A stretch of DNA of 64,000 nucleotides. Origin: Pristionchus mayeri (lineage: Eukaryota > Nematoda > Chromadorea > Rhabditida > Neodiplogasteridae). Both the position numbers and the translations under genes were made by a program. Below are positions 21,897-33,188 of this stretch, one piece after another. The stretch covers positions 24,593,474-24,657,473 of the forward strand of contig BTRK01000005.1 in the NCBI GenBank assembly GCA_036245805.1, given 5' to 3'. Numbering within the stretch: the stretch's first letter is position 1; each line of letters starts with the position of its first letter. The notes under the pieces are model-generated. The model did no database searches, was not told where the DNA came from, and worked only from the letters and a program-made list of their open reading frames with translations.

Positions 21897-23400
21897 ATGT
21901 AGCCAATTTAAGCCCAATAACATCGCTGCAGCTCATCCGCGAACTTAGATACAGTAGAGCCATGTGCAAAACCGGAAACTTCCTAAAAGCCGGCTCTGGG
22001 ACCAACCACGTACATTTTGCAAAATCTCGTCTCATACATATTATTCCACCATAACATGGACCAGTTCTGACAATTTTCTGAATTTTTAAAGATAATTTTA
22101 AAAAATGTGAATTTTCTAAAATTTTGAGATTTCCCACCTTCAGAGCCAAATAGCAAAAAACACCCTATCCCAAAAATGCAATTTTATATTTTTATTATAC
22201 AGATATGGACTTGTACTTGCATAATCAGCAATAAAATTCCAGGGAAACATATCTCGCAAGAGCAGCAATAAATATTTTTTAGCTCCAAAAACGGTTTTTC
22301 TAACATCTCTTTTTGATCTTTGATCTTTGACTTTTGGCAAAACATGAAAGTTGTTCAGAACAATTCCCCGATCATTTTGAGCCCAATACGCCCAATACCA
22401 TCGCTGTAGCTCATTTGGGAGCTTAGATACAGTAGAGCCAGGTGCAAAACCGGAAATTTCCTAAAAGCCGGCTCTGGGACCAATGACCTATACCAATCAG
22501 AATATTTTCCCAAGTATATTCACTTACCATATATAACACGGGTCTCCTGTAAAAACGTAGGAACGCTGGACATAAATGTCCAGAAACATTGTTGAGATGC
22601 GAAACTAGTGTGGAAACGCTTTTCGTGCGATATGTGTTGCTGAAATATCTCAAATTTACCCGTTTAAGACAGTTTTCTTAAAATAACTTCAAAACGAAGA
22701 ATTATAGCGATTGGAATCACTTAGAGGAAGTTGTAGAACTTTTTGAGAGCTATCGATTGCTTTTTTTGATTGCTCGATTGAACCACGTAGAACCGAAATA
22801 CGACCAAAAGACGAAATCTTTCAAAAAATAACCAAGTCCAGAAACGTCTGTAATCCCCCATAGTAAATCAACAGTGAGGGGACAGAAATATGAAAAATGG
22901 TCAACATAGACTCCCCCTAATTTTGAATGGAGATTCCATATCAAGAATAAAAACGATTGCGTTTTAGGTATACGAAGCCAGAAAATCGATATTCTCATCA
23001 CGAAATTCTGTTTTTCGCTATTTTAACTATGAAGTCGTGATTATGCCGCTTGTCTCGCGCTGAGAAAGTTGTAGGTCTCTCGATTTCGAGCAAAATGAGA
23101 AAAAAAGTTCGCTGTACGATGAAAATTGAATGAGAAACGTCAATTTCTAGTGGTAGATCACAAAAATCGATAATGTGCAAATTTGAGCAAACTAGGTGGA
23201 CAGGCCTTATTCTAATCTCCAATGATGTCCGTAAATCAAGTTTAGTAAAAATCGATGACATAAAATATTTCCTAGTAGCAAAAGCTGCGAGTTTTCCTAC
23301 ACTTTTACAGGAGACCTGTGATAATGATCAAATCATGAAAACTTTTTGCAAATTGTTCCCGGGCACCTCCACTGACTCGTGATACACGTGATATATATGA
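21897..23400 (-). repeat. Dispersed repeat R1, copy 2 (inverted relative to 16060-17150)
   Basis: Carries the same ttcctaaaagccggctctgg unit twice (21985, 22460), the cttaccatatata flank, and the gactcgtgatacacg edge at 23375. It is split by the TCACGGG-family element at 22536-23321, which is absent from copy 1. Confidence 0.7.
22536..23321. mobile_element. TCACGGGTCTC-family element, copy 2 (TA duplication)
   Basis: Ends ACACGGGTCTCCTGTAAAA and the complement ...TTTTACAGGAGACCTGTGA, with TA on both sides. The paralogous R1 copy (16140-16170) shows the unoccupied site with a single TA, so both element boundaries are supported within this window. Confidence 0.8.
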
Positions 23401-23734
23401 TATTTCGGGCGTTTTCGAAAAATCAATGTGCGAGGACCTTCACAGCGATGTTCGATTCTTACGCAACCGGCGTCATATATTCGAAGAAAAGTCAATGTAT
23501 GGTATGTCGGAGCGAAATGCCGTATTTTTTTCTGGATTCAGTATGTAATTTCTCATAACACACGAACTTTCCAGGAGCTACCCCCCCATTGGAACAATAT
23601 TTTTTGAAAGTAAACTATATGCAATATTTTTACATTTTTTTCACATATCGAGCAAATATCGATCTTCGCGAATGCATTCCGATCCATCGCTGTAATCACA
23701 TTGCACCTACGTGCAATATTCCCATAGATCTCAC

Positions 23735-24115
23735 CAATTCCCCATCTGTCATCAGTGGGAGAGCATTCTACAAGTGTTCTATCTCCAGTTGCTAACAACT
23801 CTCGAAGAAGGTCCCTGTTCTGCTTGAATTTCATTGTCACACCTCTTCTCATCACTTCTCGTGACACGCAATTCCAACTGAATACCCGTTTTCGTTGTAC
23901 CCATATCTTGGAAAACTAACTAGTTTTCTACCGAGTCTCTTCTGCTCTCCAGGAGAATTCGACTCCATAATTTTTTTTTCAGATTGAAAATCTCCACAAA
24001 ATCGTGCTTTGTGAACCCTGTAATGAGATTTCCAGCAGTTATGATTCTCATTGTACATACATGTAGAACTGTTCACTGCAATTGTAATATTGATTGCTCG
24101 ATGGATCGACAAAGC
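23735..24115 (-). CDS. NADAR / YbiA-like domain gene, partial, with a candidate 23-nt intron
   Basis: Minus-strand exons 24115-24061, 24017-23901 and 23877-23735. The NADAR family (YbiA, DUF1768) processes riboflavin intermediates or ADP-ribosyl groups. Visible family motifs in order: YYNCSEQFYM, HKARFCGDFQSEKKIM, SPGEQKRLGRKL, WNCVSREVMRRGV, MKFKQNRDLLRELLATGD, LVECSPTDDRWGIG. The 43-nt intron is ordinary. The next gap is only 23 nt (GTACAAC...TATTCAG, 23900-23878), and removing it puts the conserved Trp and EVM in frame. The exon after WGIG is unclear, and the N-terminal SNFY-type segment is not found, so the gene is incomplete or a pseudogene. Substrate unknown. Confidence 0.75.
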
Positions 24116-24563
24116 CTGCTGGATCACGCAAGGGACGGATGAAGAAAAAAGACGCGTGCTCGAAAGCATTGTGCATTGAGCCGAGAATTACCACAAAAAA
24201 CTTTAATACGGTCGTTGAGAGCCAGAAATACGGTAAGTTTTGGCAAATTCTGCATGGTATCGCAATTTTGAGCACTTTATTGAAATCTGATACTACTCAC
24301 GGCAGATAATAGAAATTCTATAGGAGTTTTTGAACTTTTGCGATAAAAATAATAATTTTATCTTAAATATTCGCGGAAAATACCCCGGCATCTTTTTTGG
24401 GTTTTTTTCTCTGTTCCGACCATGGTAAATGGTTGCCTACTTCTTCGATAAACGAGTCCCGTCATATTTCTCGCGCCGCTCGCCACTTTCATGTGTGCAT
24501 TTCAACGTTGTTTTGCTCATGTTAATTGATTAATTCGCTTGCGTTTTTATCTGTGCATTCCAG

Positions 24564-24650
24564 GGAATTGACAAGGATGACAATAAACGAAAGAAGAAAG
24601 AATCGGTTTTTCGAAATTGGAGTGGAGCAGATTCTCATCATCAAAAGACG
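24564..24650 (+). CDS. Candidate internal exon, unknown gene
   Basis: 87 nt open in phase 0 between a cattccag acceptor and a gtgagtg donor. It encodes a lysine-rich peptide (DKDDNKRKKKESVFRNW). No partner exon found nearby; a LINE tail and the CACTA-like element follow. Could be chance. Confidence 0.3.
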
Positions 24651-24832
24651 GTGAGTGTCACGTTCGCTATCGTTAATTCAACTGGATAATTGAGACTGCA
24701 ATTGCATCCCGAGCAGACGTTCTTCCTCCTCGTGAACGAGAAGGCAATCGCCGCCAAGTTAATGGCTTTCTCCGCTTCACAATCAGAGCAAGGCGATAGT
24801 TTCCTCTATCTCGTGTATACTTCCCAGCCAGC

Positions 24833-25045
24833 TTAAATTTCTAGTCATTTCCGTGTTTTGTACCTTTGTAAATACGTATATACTTTCCCACTTACTACTA
24901 ATCTAGCCACCCATTCGATTCCGCAATACCTCTCACTACAGTCTTTACAATTCTGTACTTGTTACTGTTCACCGTAATCATGCCTTGCATAAATGTACAA
25001 ATGTATTGATGGTGGTATACAAATTCATTCAATTCATTCACGAAA
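24833..25045 (+). mobile_element. Possible 5'-truncated LINE 3' end
   Basis: T-rich, UTR-like sequence ending in tattgatggtggtatacaaa followed by attcattcaattcattca. Short-repeat tails of this type end the LINEs elsewhere in the window. No coding part or duplication was confirmed. Confidence 0.35.
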
Positions 25046-25877
25046 ACGTTCCAAAACAATGCATAGGAACTTCGAAATCGTTGCTACTCTGGTGCGGGCG
25101 CACAAGTTGCAAACAAGTGAAATGAGTCCGAAAACGGTTTTACAAGTTGTAAATCAGTAGAATTCCGCTTTTCAAGTTGTAAACAAGTAAGCACGCGCAA
25201 TAGAGCGTGCTGGGCGTGCTGCCCAGATTGGGTGATACACAGCTTCCGTGACTGCTGTTTCTTGCCATCTCAAGGCACGTAAAGCGTTTCTCAGTTTCCT
25301 TTTTGATTTGTTTTGCTATTCGATCTTGTCTTCAACCATTACTGTTGCCGGATCGATATTAACTCACCCGTTTCCTTGATCTTTGATCTTTTCGTGAACT
25401 TTGGTCGCTTCTTGAGTCTATGGGAGAGAGCACGCTATCCCCTCTCCTCTTCCACCCATTCTCTCTCTCCTCGATACTCAACTCACCCGATACCGTGATC
25501 TTTGATCTGTGCGTGCCCTGTGATTTCTAGTCCATGGAGAGACCGATACCATTCTCTTTCCCCTCGAGGTTGGATCCTTCCAACTAGGTGCGAGATCCAC
25601 GTGACTGCTTCAACCATTCACTCTCTTTTCCATCTTCCCTTCCGTGAATGAGCGAGACCTCCCTTACCATTTCATCATAGTCCGAGAGAGAGAGAGCAGT
25701 CTACTTCCTCCTCTTCCAACCATTCTCTCTCTCCCCGATCGATACTCAACTCACCCGATACCGTGATCTTTGATCTTTACGAGTACGAATGTATAATGAA
25801 TGTATTATCGTGCAAGTAAATTAAAAAATGTTTTGCAGTCAGGGAAGCACGTACTTCTCTCCACTCAACTATTCACC

Positions 25878-28336
25878 ATGATGGATATTACGCATGCTAG
25901 AGGTGAACTTCCTATACTATTATATATCACTGAATGAGATATTTTCCTTTCCTAATTGCGCGTACGGTACTCGTATTCAGCTCGGCTTCACGAGATTTTT
26001 GGAAGTGATTCGTCCGATACTGTAGACTCATCATCCAGCGATACTACTGAAGAGGAGGAGGAGATTAGCGATGGAATGAATGCGCCAGTGGTGGATGATT
26101 ATGGTTAGTCCTAGATTCTAATCGCTTTCATCGTGACAAAATTTTCGACTTGCCTGATGAGAAGTGGTCGGCCAGGAGATGCATTATGGCTGCAAACAGC
26201 CTAACTGAGAAATCAAAAGGTTTTGGATTCCACACCTAGGTGACTAGAGGCGCGCATGTTCAGGCACTGTCTATACGCACCTTTTCGATAATGTGAAAGT
26301 TGAACATGATCGAGCAATGAGTGATGTAGCATATCTCGAACAGAAAAATGAATTAGTATCGAGAGAATTGTGCAACGCTTGTGGAAGGACTATCGCGGGA
26401 AGAGACAATAGTGCTTGTGCAAGGTAAGGCCAGACATCGCGTTGCCTCATAAAAGTTCTCTTCTAGGGGAGCTTTTTCATGCTCAGAAATGAAAATTACT
26501 GTCGCCACATGCAAAATAAAGAAGCAAGTAGAGGTGAAATGTTAGCGCAAACGAGAACGAAGTTGGAATCGTTTCAGAGTATTCTCCGATCCTCTCTCGA
26601 TGAAATTATAACTATTCATAGAAACACTCATGATATGATTTCGGGTACGGTACCCAACGAAGGAACGGATATTCATTGTTTTCAAAACTTCCAAGTTAGT
26701 TCTAATTTGCCAATTATAATGGACAATAAAAAATACTCTTACGAGCATATTTACTGGCACTGGCGCGTTATGAATACATTAGATAAAATGAAAATATCTG
26801 AGGATTTGCTAAAATTAATCGATTAGCTCCAGCACGTATAGTATACCGAAAATAACCCTTAAAAATAACCCTAAGTTTGGAATTAAAATATGTCACTCTG
26901 CAGGAAAGCATTGAAAATTTGCGAGATTTCAAAGAGAAAAGGATACGAATTTCCCTCTCCATTTGCATCGACGGATTTCCTTTGTATAAAAAAACAAAGT
27001 AAGCATCGATACTGGAGGAAACACGTGGGGTCGTTTAGGTATTCTGTTACTCCCATCCAATTGCATATTAGAAGTCTATCCGCCCATTCTAGATGCAAAA
27101 AGGTATTAAATCATGAAAATTATAACTAGAAATACGTTTCGTTGCAGAAAAATAACATCATCGTAGCACTGATTGGTGGAAGCGCAAAGCCGTCTGAAAA
27201 AATTATGAAAACGATTTTTGAAAAAAATCTAACAATCTCTGTACTGATTTCATGATTACTTGATATTTTGATTTAGCTGTACTTACTGAGGAGAAACAGC
27301 TAATGGGAATGATCGATCGCATTGGCCAAAAAATTCTGGTACGTATTAAACCAGTAAAATTTTCATGCATACAATTAATCAGAATTGAATTAAGTGCACA
27401 TTTTAGACGCAACATAATACAACTGTACTCGCGAACCGAGATAGAGACTCGTCAGAAAATGCGATCTTTGGTTGCTTCTCAGGCCGTTAAGGTACTTTTT
27501 TAAAACCATTGCACAGTTTAGCAATGCGGAGCATATTATCCTTTTGGAACCTACGAATGCTATTTCAGTCAGCAGGATTGGACTTCCATTTGAATATTTC
27601 TAATCTCAACGACGTCAAAATTGACGTAAAAATTCCCATGAGCGATTGTTCGGTAGACATCGCAGCAGAAGCAAGGCAATCGGGAATGTATAGAGCGGCA
27701 AATTTTAGCGCCTCGAGTGGTTTCAATAGACTGGTTAGAGGAACTCTCCACAAAGTATTTCGATAAATAGGAAAAACTAACAAAACACCACCCCATATTT
27801 AGGTTTTCGATTGTCGCCCCGAAATTGCAAACAAACTAAGTGGAACTGATGGATCCAAGAAATATACAGAACTGCCTAGGGCTTTCCGCACTGGCCTGAA
27901 GCGTTTGTTTATACGATAGGTTACGTAGTACGAAAAAAAATTCCAGAGCTAATTGTTGATGCAGCCGGAATGTCGCCTGAAGATTATAAGCTAGTTGCTG
28001 TTCAACTCGAGGACATTATCACAAAGCAATGCACCGGATACTTGTACGTCATTTAAACCTTCTAGCAAGCATGCACTTTCCTATCGAAACGTAAAATATG
28101 CAGCACCGACGTTCGACGTTACGAAAACAATCCTCAATTGCTCTCTCGAAAGAAGAAATCATATGTAAAACAGCCCGAATCGAAAATTCTCGCTAAATCT
28201 GAGAAGGTAAACCCGTAGTAACTTAATTGACATACGCAAATATAAGAATTTTCAGGCAGCTGGACCTTCCCCAAAGTCCAGGAAACAAGCACTCAATGAA
28301 CTAGTTACTAATAGTGGAATCACCTTCAAGAAGTAA
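25878..28336 (+). pseudogene. Spliced EnSpm/CACTA-like transposase gene, probably decayed
   Basis: Exon pieces with GT...AG introns. 25878-25902 joins 25981-26103 (acidic start, EIFGSDSSDTVDSSSSD). A Cys-rich segment at about 26280-26424 (LCNACGRT) joins 26465-26826 (NYCRHM). 26882-26999 joins 27041-27103 to give IDGFPLYKKTKYSVTPIQL, like the conserved DG-PL-K-S...L-P-QL block of CACTA transposases. Then NIIVALIGGSAKPSE (27149), RSLVASQAVK joined by a 30-nt intron to QCGAYYPFGTYEC (27522), EARQSGMYRAANF, CRPEIANKLSG and a basic tail ending at 28336. In-frame stops near 26103-26260 and 26826, and a shift near 27570, mean this copy is unlikely to be active. Superfamily assignment rests on motif resemblance only. 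Confidence 0.6.
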
Positions 28337-28559
28337 GTCCACCATATACACACATAAATATGTTCACAAAGTATCTCATTCACAATAGTTTAAACTACCT
28401 AATAGAAATTATCAATTGCACTCTTGCTTTATTTCCCCTTCCCCTGTCAGCCTTCGAAAAAGTACAAATCGTTCTAATTTTCACGAGGGCTCAAAGCCGA
28501 CTTCAATAGTCACAAAACCTTTTACTTAGGCGAGCAATGCTTTAAGTCGCCGGTCACAC

Positions 28560-29664
28560 CTCTGGTAATGCCGTACTAATAGTACTGCTAATAAATGGGG
28601 GTGCCACGCCCCTTTCCTAATAGTACTGCTAATATCGGGAGGCAAGGGAAGGGGGGTGAGACTGTACTAATAGTACTACTAAAACGCCTCCTAATAGTAC
28701 TGCTAATATCCTCGCAGTTTGCGATATCGAGTGTGCGTTATTACCGTAGCGCACCTCGGCGGGGTTTGGCAATCCACACTCCCGAACGTCCAAACGCGTT
28801 TGTTTTGTTTGTTTTCAACTATCGATTTTCGCTTTACTTTTGTTTAATTACTGTTTGTTTTTTGACTCATTTACTGGAGTAAGACCCAATTGCTCAATGC
28901 GTGGTAAGGTTAGTTACATTGCGCAGTTTATAATGCTCAAATGTTTATTTTATAAGGAGTTAATCAAAGTCAGGTATGATTGTTTTATAATGATTGCTAT
29001 AGAACTCGAGTAAATAGGTGAATAGTACCGTTTCAGGTGAGTTCGAATTTATTATGATGAGACGAAGAAAGTTATTTGTTAATATTGCTTGGAATTTTAT
29101 TGGATCAATAAATCGCCGGTAAGTGTAATTTATTCTTTATTGATTGGCACTGATATGAGGACGTTCGCCTAAGTTTCGACCAAAGGTCGGGACAGCAAAA
29201 AAACTCGATTTCACGAAACAATGAGTTTTGGGGCAATTGAAGGTGATGAAAACGAAGGCAATTTCTCATTCGTTATAATTCGTAAATTTCAATTGTAACA
29301 TTGTTGTTTTAAATTAGATCCACGCTATTAATTATTTGAAAATTCTATCGCGAGCGTTATTTTGTACTTGAGCTAAATTGTAATTAAATTTGTATTTCTT
29401 TTTATGATAAATTATGATGCTTACGAATCACGCTGTGAACCTGAGCAAAGGGAAGGGTGCGAAGGGGGGGGAGGGGGGTCTCTACTAATAGTACTGCTAA
29501 TAACCTACAGTAATCCAGAGGGGAGGGAGGGTGGTCTCTACTAATAGTACTGCTAATTCCAAATCTTTTACTAATAGTACTGCTAATAGTTCTACTAATA
29601 ATTTACTAACTAGTAGCGTTTTAGTAGAAGTATTAGCAGTACTATTAGTACGGCATTACCAGAG
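28560..29664. mobile_element. Nested non-autonomous element with CTCTGGT termini
   Basis: TIR CTCTGGTAATGCCGTACTAA at 28560 with its complement ending at 29664, AC on both sides. Subterminal copies of tactaatagtactgctaat occur many times near both ends. It shares the first seven bases, the subterminal-repeat architecture and a 2-bp duplication with the host element 25087-30718. No coding region. Confidence 0.75.
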
Positions 29665-30194
29665 ACGATGATACACTACACACCCCCCCTCTCTCTCTCG
29701 CTTCTGTTAGTGATCTTTAACCCGGTGACTCTAGAGCGAGCTCTCGGCAGATATCCTCTCTCTCTCTCTCCACCCTTCTCTGACTCGTGTAGTCCAAACA
29801 TTAATGTGGTGCTACGAGAAACCCATCCTAATGAGCATTAAAAAGTATTTTTTACCAAATTTTTGGAGAGCAATGAGCCCTCGTGATAAAGAACACCGAA
29901 AATATAGAAAATCCTATCGCTATTCGATAACCAGCTAACCTAAAGTCAAACCCAGTAAGTAATGGGAAGAAAGACTTCTCTGATAGCGCTCAACGGTGAC
30001 GTCGTCGCTGCTCCAAGCGCAGTAATTGCAGATTCGTACGCAAAAACAAAGTGCAGCCAGCGAATTCACGTGAGAAGCGAAAACGAAATTCAATTGTAGT
30101 TTGTAGTCTGGCTCTGTTTCTCTCTTCGCTACGGTAGTCCGTTTGGGCGCACCTAAAACTCTCTTCTTACTGCATTGACCTTTTTTTTCTACTA

Positions 30195-30431
30195 TTGAAG
30201 CAATTAAAGGGCTATAATCTTTGTAAAAATAATTATAATTTAAGGAATGATCGATACCTCATCCCGAAGAAGGAAACAATAGAAGAAAATGAAATTATGG
30301 AAAATGAAGATGAAGAAAGAGAAGATAGTGAAGAGAGAGTAACAATGGAGGAAGAAATGAAGGAGGAAAATGAGTCAGTTATGAGTGGCATAGGCATTGA
30401 AACTGATGGTGTGACGCAAAATGGTTTCTAG
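30195..30431 (+). CDS. Small acidic reading frame near the 3' end of the CACTA-like element
   Basis: 78 aa, Glu/Asp-rich C-terminal half (ENEDEEREDSEERVTMEEE), following a pyrimidine tract that could be an acceptor. Could be a second element gene or a last exon. No family recognised; it may be chance. Confidence 0.3.
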   Translation: MKQLKGYNLCKNNYNLRNDRYLIPKKETIEENEIMENEDEEREDSEERVTMEEEMKEENESVMSGIGIETDGVTQNGF

Positions 30432-30720
30432 TTCAGAAGAATTGTTCCTAAGAGCAAGTGGTAGTCCCATATTGTATTATAATATGCACATTCATAACTA
30501 GCTATGTTAGTAGCCTTTAGAAGCTCTGATTTTCATTTGTTGATCCGTTCTTAGAAGCTAATTCATAATTGTTGTTACCGGCGGGCGGATCCCGCAGCTC
30601 GAAGATACTTGTTTACAACTTGTAAAAGCATAAATTTTGAACAGAAATACAACTTGTCCCCAGACCTGTCCTATACTTGTTTTTTCACTTGTTTACAACT
30701 TGTGCGCCCGCACCAGAGTA

Positions 30721-32067
30721 GCCTTCGAAATCAAACTTTGCCCAAAACTACCGTAACCAATTATGGTGCGTCGCGACTCTAGCGCGTTTTTAAACACGTG
30801 CGTCGTCCGACACGTCCGTGGGATAATGGTTCGAGAAGATGGACTCTTTCGAATAGAAGAGTATCACCTCTCTACCATCACTATCACGACGAATTGAAGT
30901 CATCTGGCATGATAAAATACACAAAAAGAGTTGTTTTATGGTGCAGTATGTACAGTATATAGTGGCATCACTCTTTATCGTACTCTCTCGAGCACTAGTG
31001 AGAGGAACCACAAGGGTCAGACATGGTCTCTTCGAATGACCGGGACAAGCCGAGGCAAGCCGAGGAGGGGGGATTTCCTCTTCTTTATATAGGCGAGAGT
31101 GGACAGGCAAATGAGTTGTTGACGTGGCGAGAGAGAAGTAATCTGAGGGGAAGAATAGGATTAGAGGATTGAGGGAACAAGGGGAGATGTTATTGAGTGA
31201 GAGGGTTTCAGTTTAGACCACATTGTAGTTTGGCCTACCGTAGTGGGGAACTACTTGTTCCACCACAACTAAAAGGACAGACAAATACACAAAAATATTA
31301 TAAATATATTTTCACAAAAGTATTGCAGCTCATAGCTGCGATGAAACTTGGTTGCCGAAATACAGTCGATAATGAAAATTACAGTACTCCACATAAACAT
31401 TTGAAAAACTACCGTAACCTCTAAAATATTACTCCTCCTTTCTCACATGCCGAAAACAGTTTTCGCCCCCACGGATTCTCTCAATTCTTTGAAAAGTTAT
31501 TTATTAGGACACAAAGAACAATCGAAACACTACAATGGAAAGGGGCACAGCGTAGATAGGTTACTGGATAATTAAAACTGTTGAGATGGTATTTTAACCA
31601 AGAAGAAAAAAATGTTCGCCGCCACAGTTTCCTTTTTAATTTTTTTAATATGCGTATTCCGAATTTTTCATTAATATAACTGAAATTTGCAGGGGGGCAC
31701 ATATTTTCAGCTTAAATATCTTCAGGACACCATTTTGCAAAGTTGATTTGAACTCGCGGGCGATTAGGAAACCGCTCTTTTCACAACCTTTTCCCGGTTT
31801 TAAGCTTTTTTAATTTGCAGATGGTGCTCCCTAGATGCATTGTATGATTTTTTAAAATTTTACAAGTCACTTGTGATGCGCTCTACTTGAACTCAAAGCG
31901 TCGCCAATTTGGCTTTCTTTCATTATTGTTTTCTTGATATTTTAATATTAATTTTAATAAAGCAAAGTGAAAAGTCGAAATGGAGTAGGATAAGCTTCCA
32001 TTTGCACACCAATTTGTGAATTGTTTTGCTCATTCGTAAACACCGTTGCCCTCCCTAATTCGAATGA
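30721..32067. other. No gene recognised; dispersed repeat at 31785-32067
   Basis: Unique-looking sequence to about 31780, then a repeat shared with 3160-3370 (gtgaattgttttgctcattc) and with 19560-19620 (accttttcccggttttaagc). It continues after the hAT-like element at 35920-36000 (ttcgcgggctattaggaaac). Confidence 0.45.
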
Positions 32068-32181
32068 TCTGATGCTAGGGACGGAGGCGCGAATTTTCTA
32101 GTACGCTTTTTCGGGCTCCTACCTGCGAACTCGCTACCGTACTTTTGAAAGGCAATAGTTCTAGTTGATTTTCAATTGAAA

Positions 32182-32789
32182 TGCGATCTAACATCGGTTA
32201 TCCAACCATTGTCAGTAGACTTTCTGAAATTCTAGAAGGCGCAAGTTTCGTAGCACCCATTCAGGCGTTGCGCAGGTTTATTGCTTCGTTGATTAAGAGA
32301 GAAGATACTGTGATTAAGAAGGGAGCGAATGAACGCGATCAATTTTACTCTGAATGACTTGAACTTAGTAGTTTCTTTGAGGTGAAAAGTAAGTCGGTTG
32401 GAGTGCAGTGCGATATAGATTCCTCTAGTTCTATTGAGAGTGTTGTCGATTCTTCGTTAAAGTTACCGGACGAGGACGAAACCCTGATCTGACCCTGATC
32501 TGGTCGCGTGTACGAGAGAGTATGCAAAAGTGAGAGAGCGCGGATAATTTCCTGCTTTCCCTTGAGGCTATTATTGATTTTTAGCATTTTTGTTTATTCA
32601 TGCTCAACTAAGTCAGCCATCGGCTATTCGATGGAGGACAAAAAATAGGGGGTCAATTTTGTCCTCGTCCGGTAACTTTAAGGCGCAGTTTATATTCATT
32701 CGCTAAGATTTGTTTGAACGGAGGTGGCAGGAAGCGCAGTAACACGATTTTGATTCGATACATTAGCAAGAGTAAATCCGTTTAAATTA
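32182..32789 (+). pseudogene. Broken reading frame in hAT-like element
   Basis: Begins MRSNIGYPTIVSRLSEILEG and runs 58 codons to a TGA (32356). The same frame then stays open (LELSSFFEVKSKSVGVQ) to the TTAA site at 32457. Removing the 217-bp MITE continues it as SSLRRSLYSFAKICLNGGG to a stop near 32789. One nonsense change and one insertion disable it. Family unknown; it could be the N-terminal part or accessory protein of the element. Confidence 0.5.
32461..32677. mobile_element. TTAA-flanked MITE, 217 bp
   Basis: TTAA at 32457-32460 and 32678-32681; ends AGTTACCGGACGAGG and CCTCGTCCGGTAACT. Internal sequence matches 21407-21623 (cgcgtgtacgagagagtatg). Confidence 0.72.
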
Positions 32790-32933
32790 AAAACAGCCAT
32801 CTTTCATGTCCTTTCATAATTCCTTACATGACTGAATAATACTAAAAGAAATTATTGCATATATAATTCTAGGAATGTCTCTCAACATGCAGTCTTTGTA
32901 TTTCAGACGCTGATTGCTAAGAAGACGCCAGCG

Positions 32934-33188
32934 ATGGGAGTATCAAGCATGAGGAGAACCGTAGAGAAGATAGTGGGTGGAGAAGGTGCATCCCAACTAT
33001 CCCGTCCTTCTTCATTTCGCGGACAATCAGAGCCCCGTCATGTCGGTCATTCCATTCCAAAGAAGAAGAAGTATACTTTCTTCGTACTAATTTCTATTAC
33101 TGCAATTGTCCTTTGTGTCATCTCATTCCTTATGATTAATTCCATTCCTGTTGTGAATCATAGAAAGCCTCTCTACTACTTCAACTAG
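32934..33188 (+). CDS. Small single-pass membrane protein candidate, 84 aa
   Basis: A tatttcag acceptor at 32899-32906 precedes a 27-nt in-frame leader and ATG, compatible with trans-splicing or an upstream exon. The protein has a Ser/Arg-rich N-terminus, a KKKK stretch, then one strong hydrophobic helix (FFVLISITAIVLCVISFLMI, about residues 49-68) and a short tail ending RKPLYYFN. It lies inside the hAT-like element in the opposite orientation to the 34-35 kb gene, so it could be cargo or chance. No family recognised. Confidence 0.4.
   Translation: MGVSSMRRTVEKIVGGEGASQLSRPSSFRGQSEPRHVGHSIPKKKKYTFFVLISITAIVLCVISFLMINSIPVVNHRKPLYYFN

Larger units (their letters stand above)
25087..30718 (+). 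mobile_element. CACTA-like DNA transposon, 5.6 kb, TA-flanked
   Basis: TIRs CTCTGGTGCGGGCGCACAAG at 25087 and its complement ending at 30718, with TA on each side. Subterminal repeats of the acaagttgtaaacaagt type occur in both ends (for example 25099, 25177, 30612, 30685). Inside are a spliced transposase-like gene (25878-28336), a nested 1.1-kb element and an acidic reading frame. EnSpm/CACTA-group elements typically have subterminal repeats and 2-3 bp duplications. These TIRs do not begin with CACTA/G, so the exact group is uncertain (Mirage-like metazoan CACTA relatives are possible). Confidence 0.72.

Noticed and set aside
26220..26280. A 24-nt intron (gtgactagag...gttcag) in the transposase
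   Set aside because: Splicing there leaves an in-frame stop just before the donor; decay of this copy explains it better.
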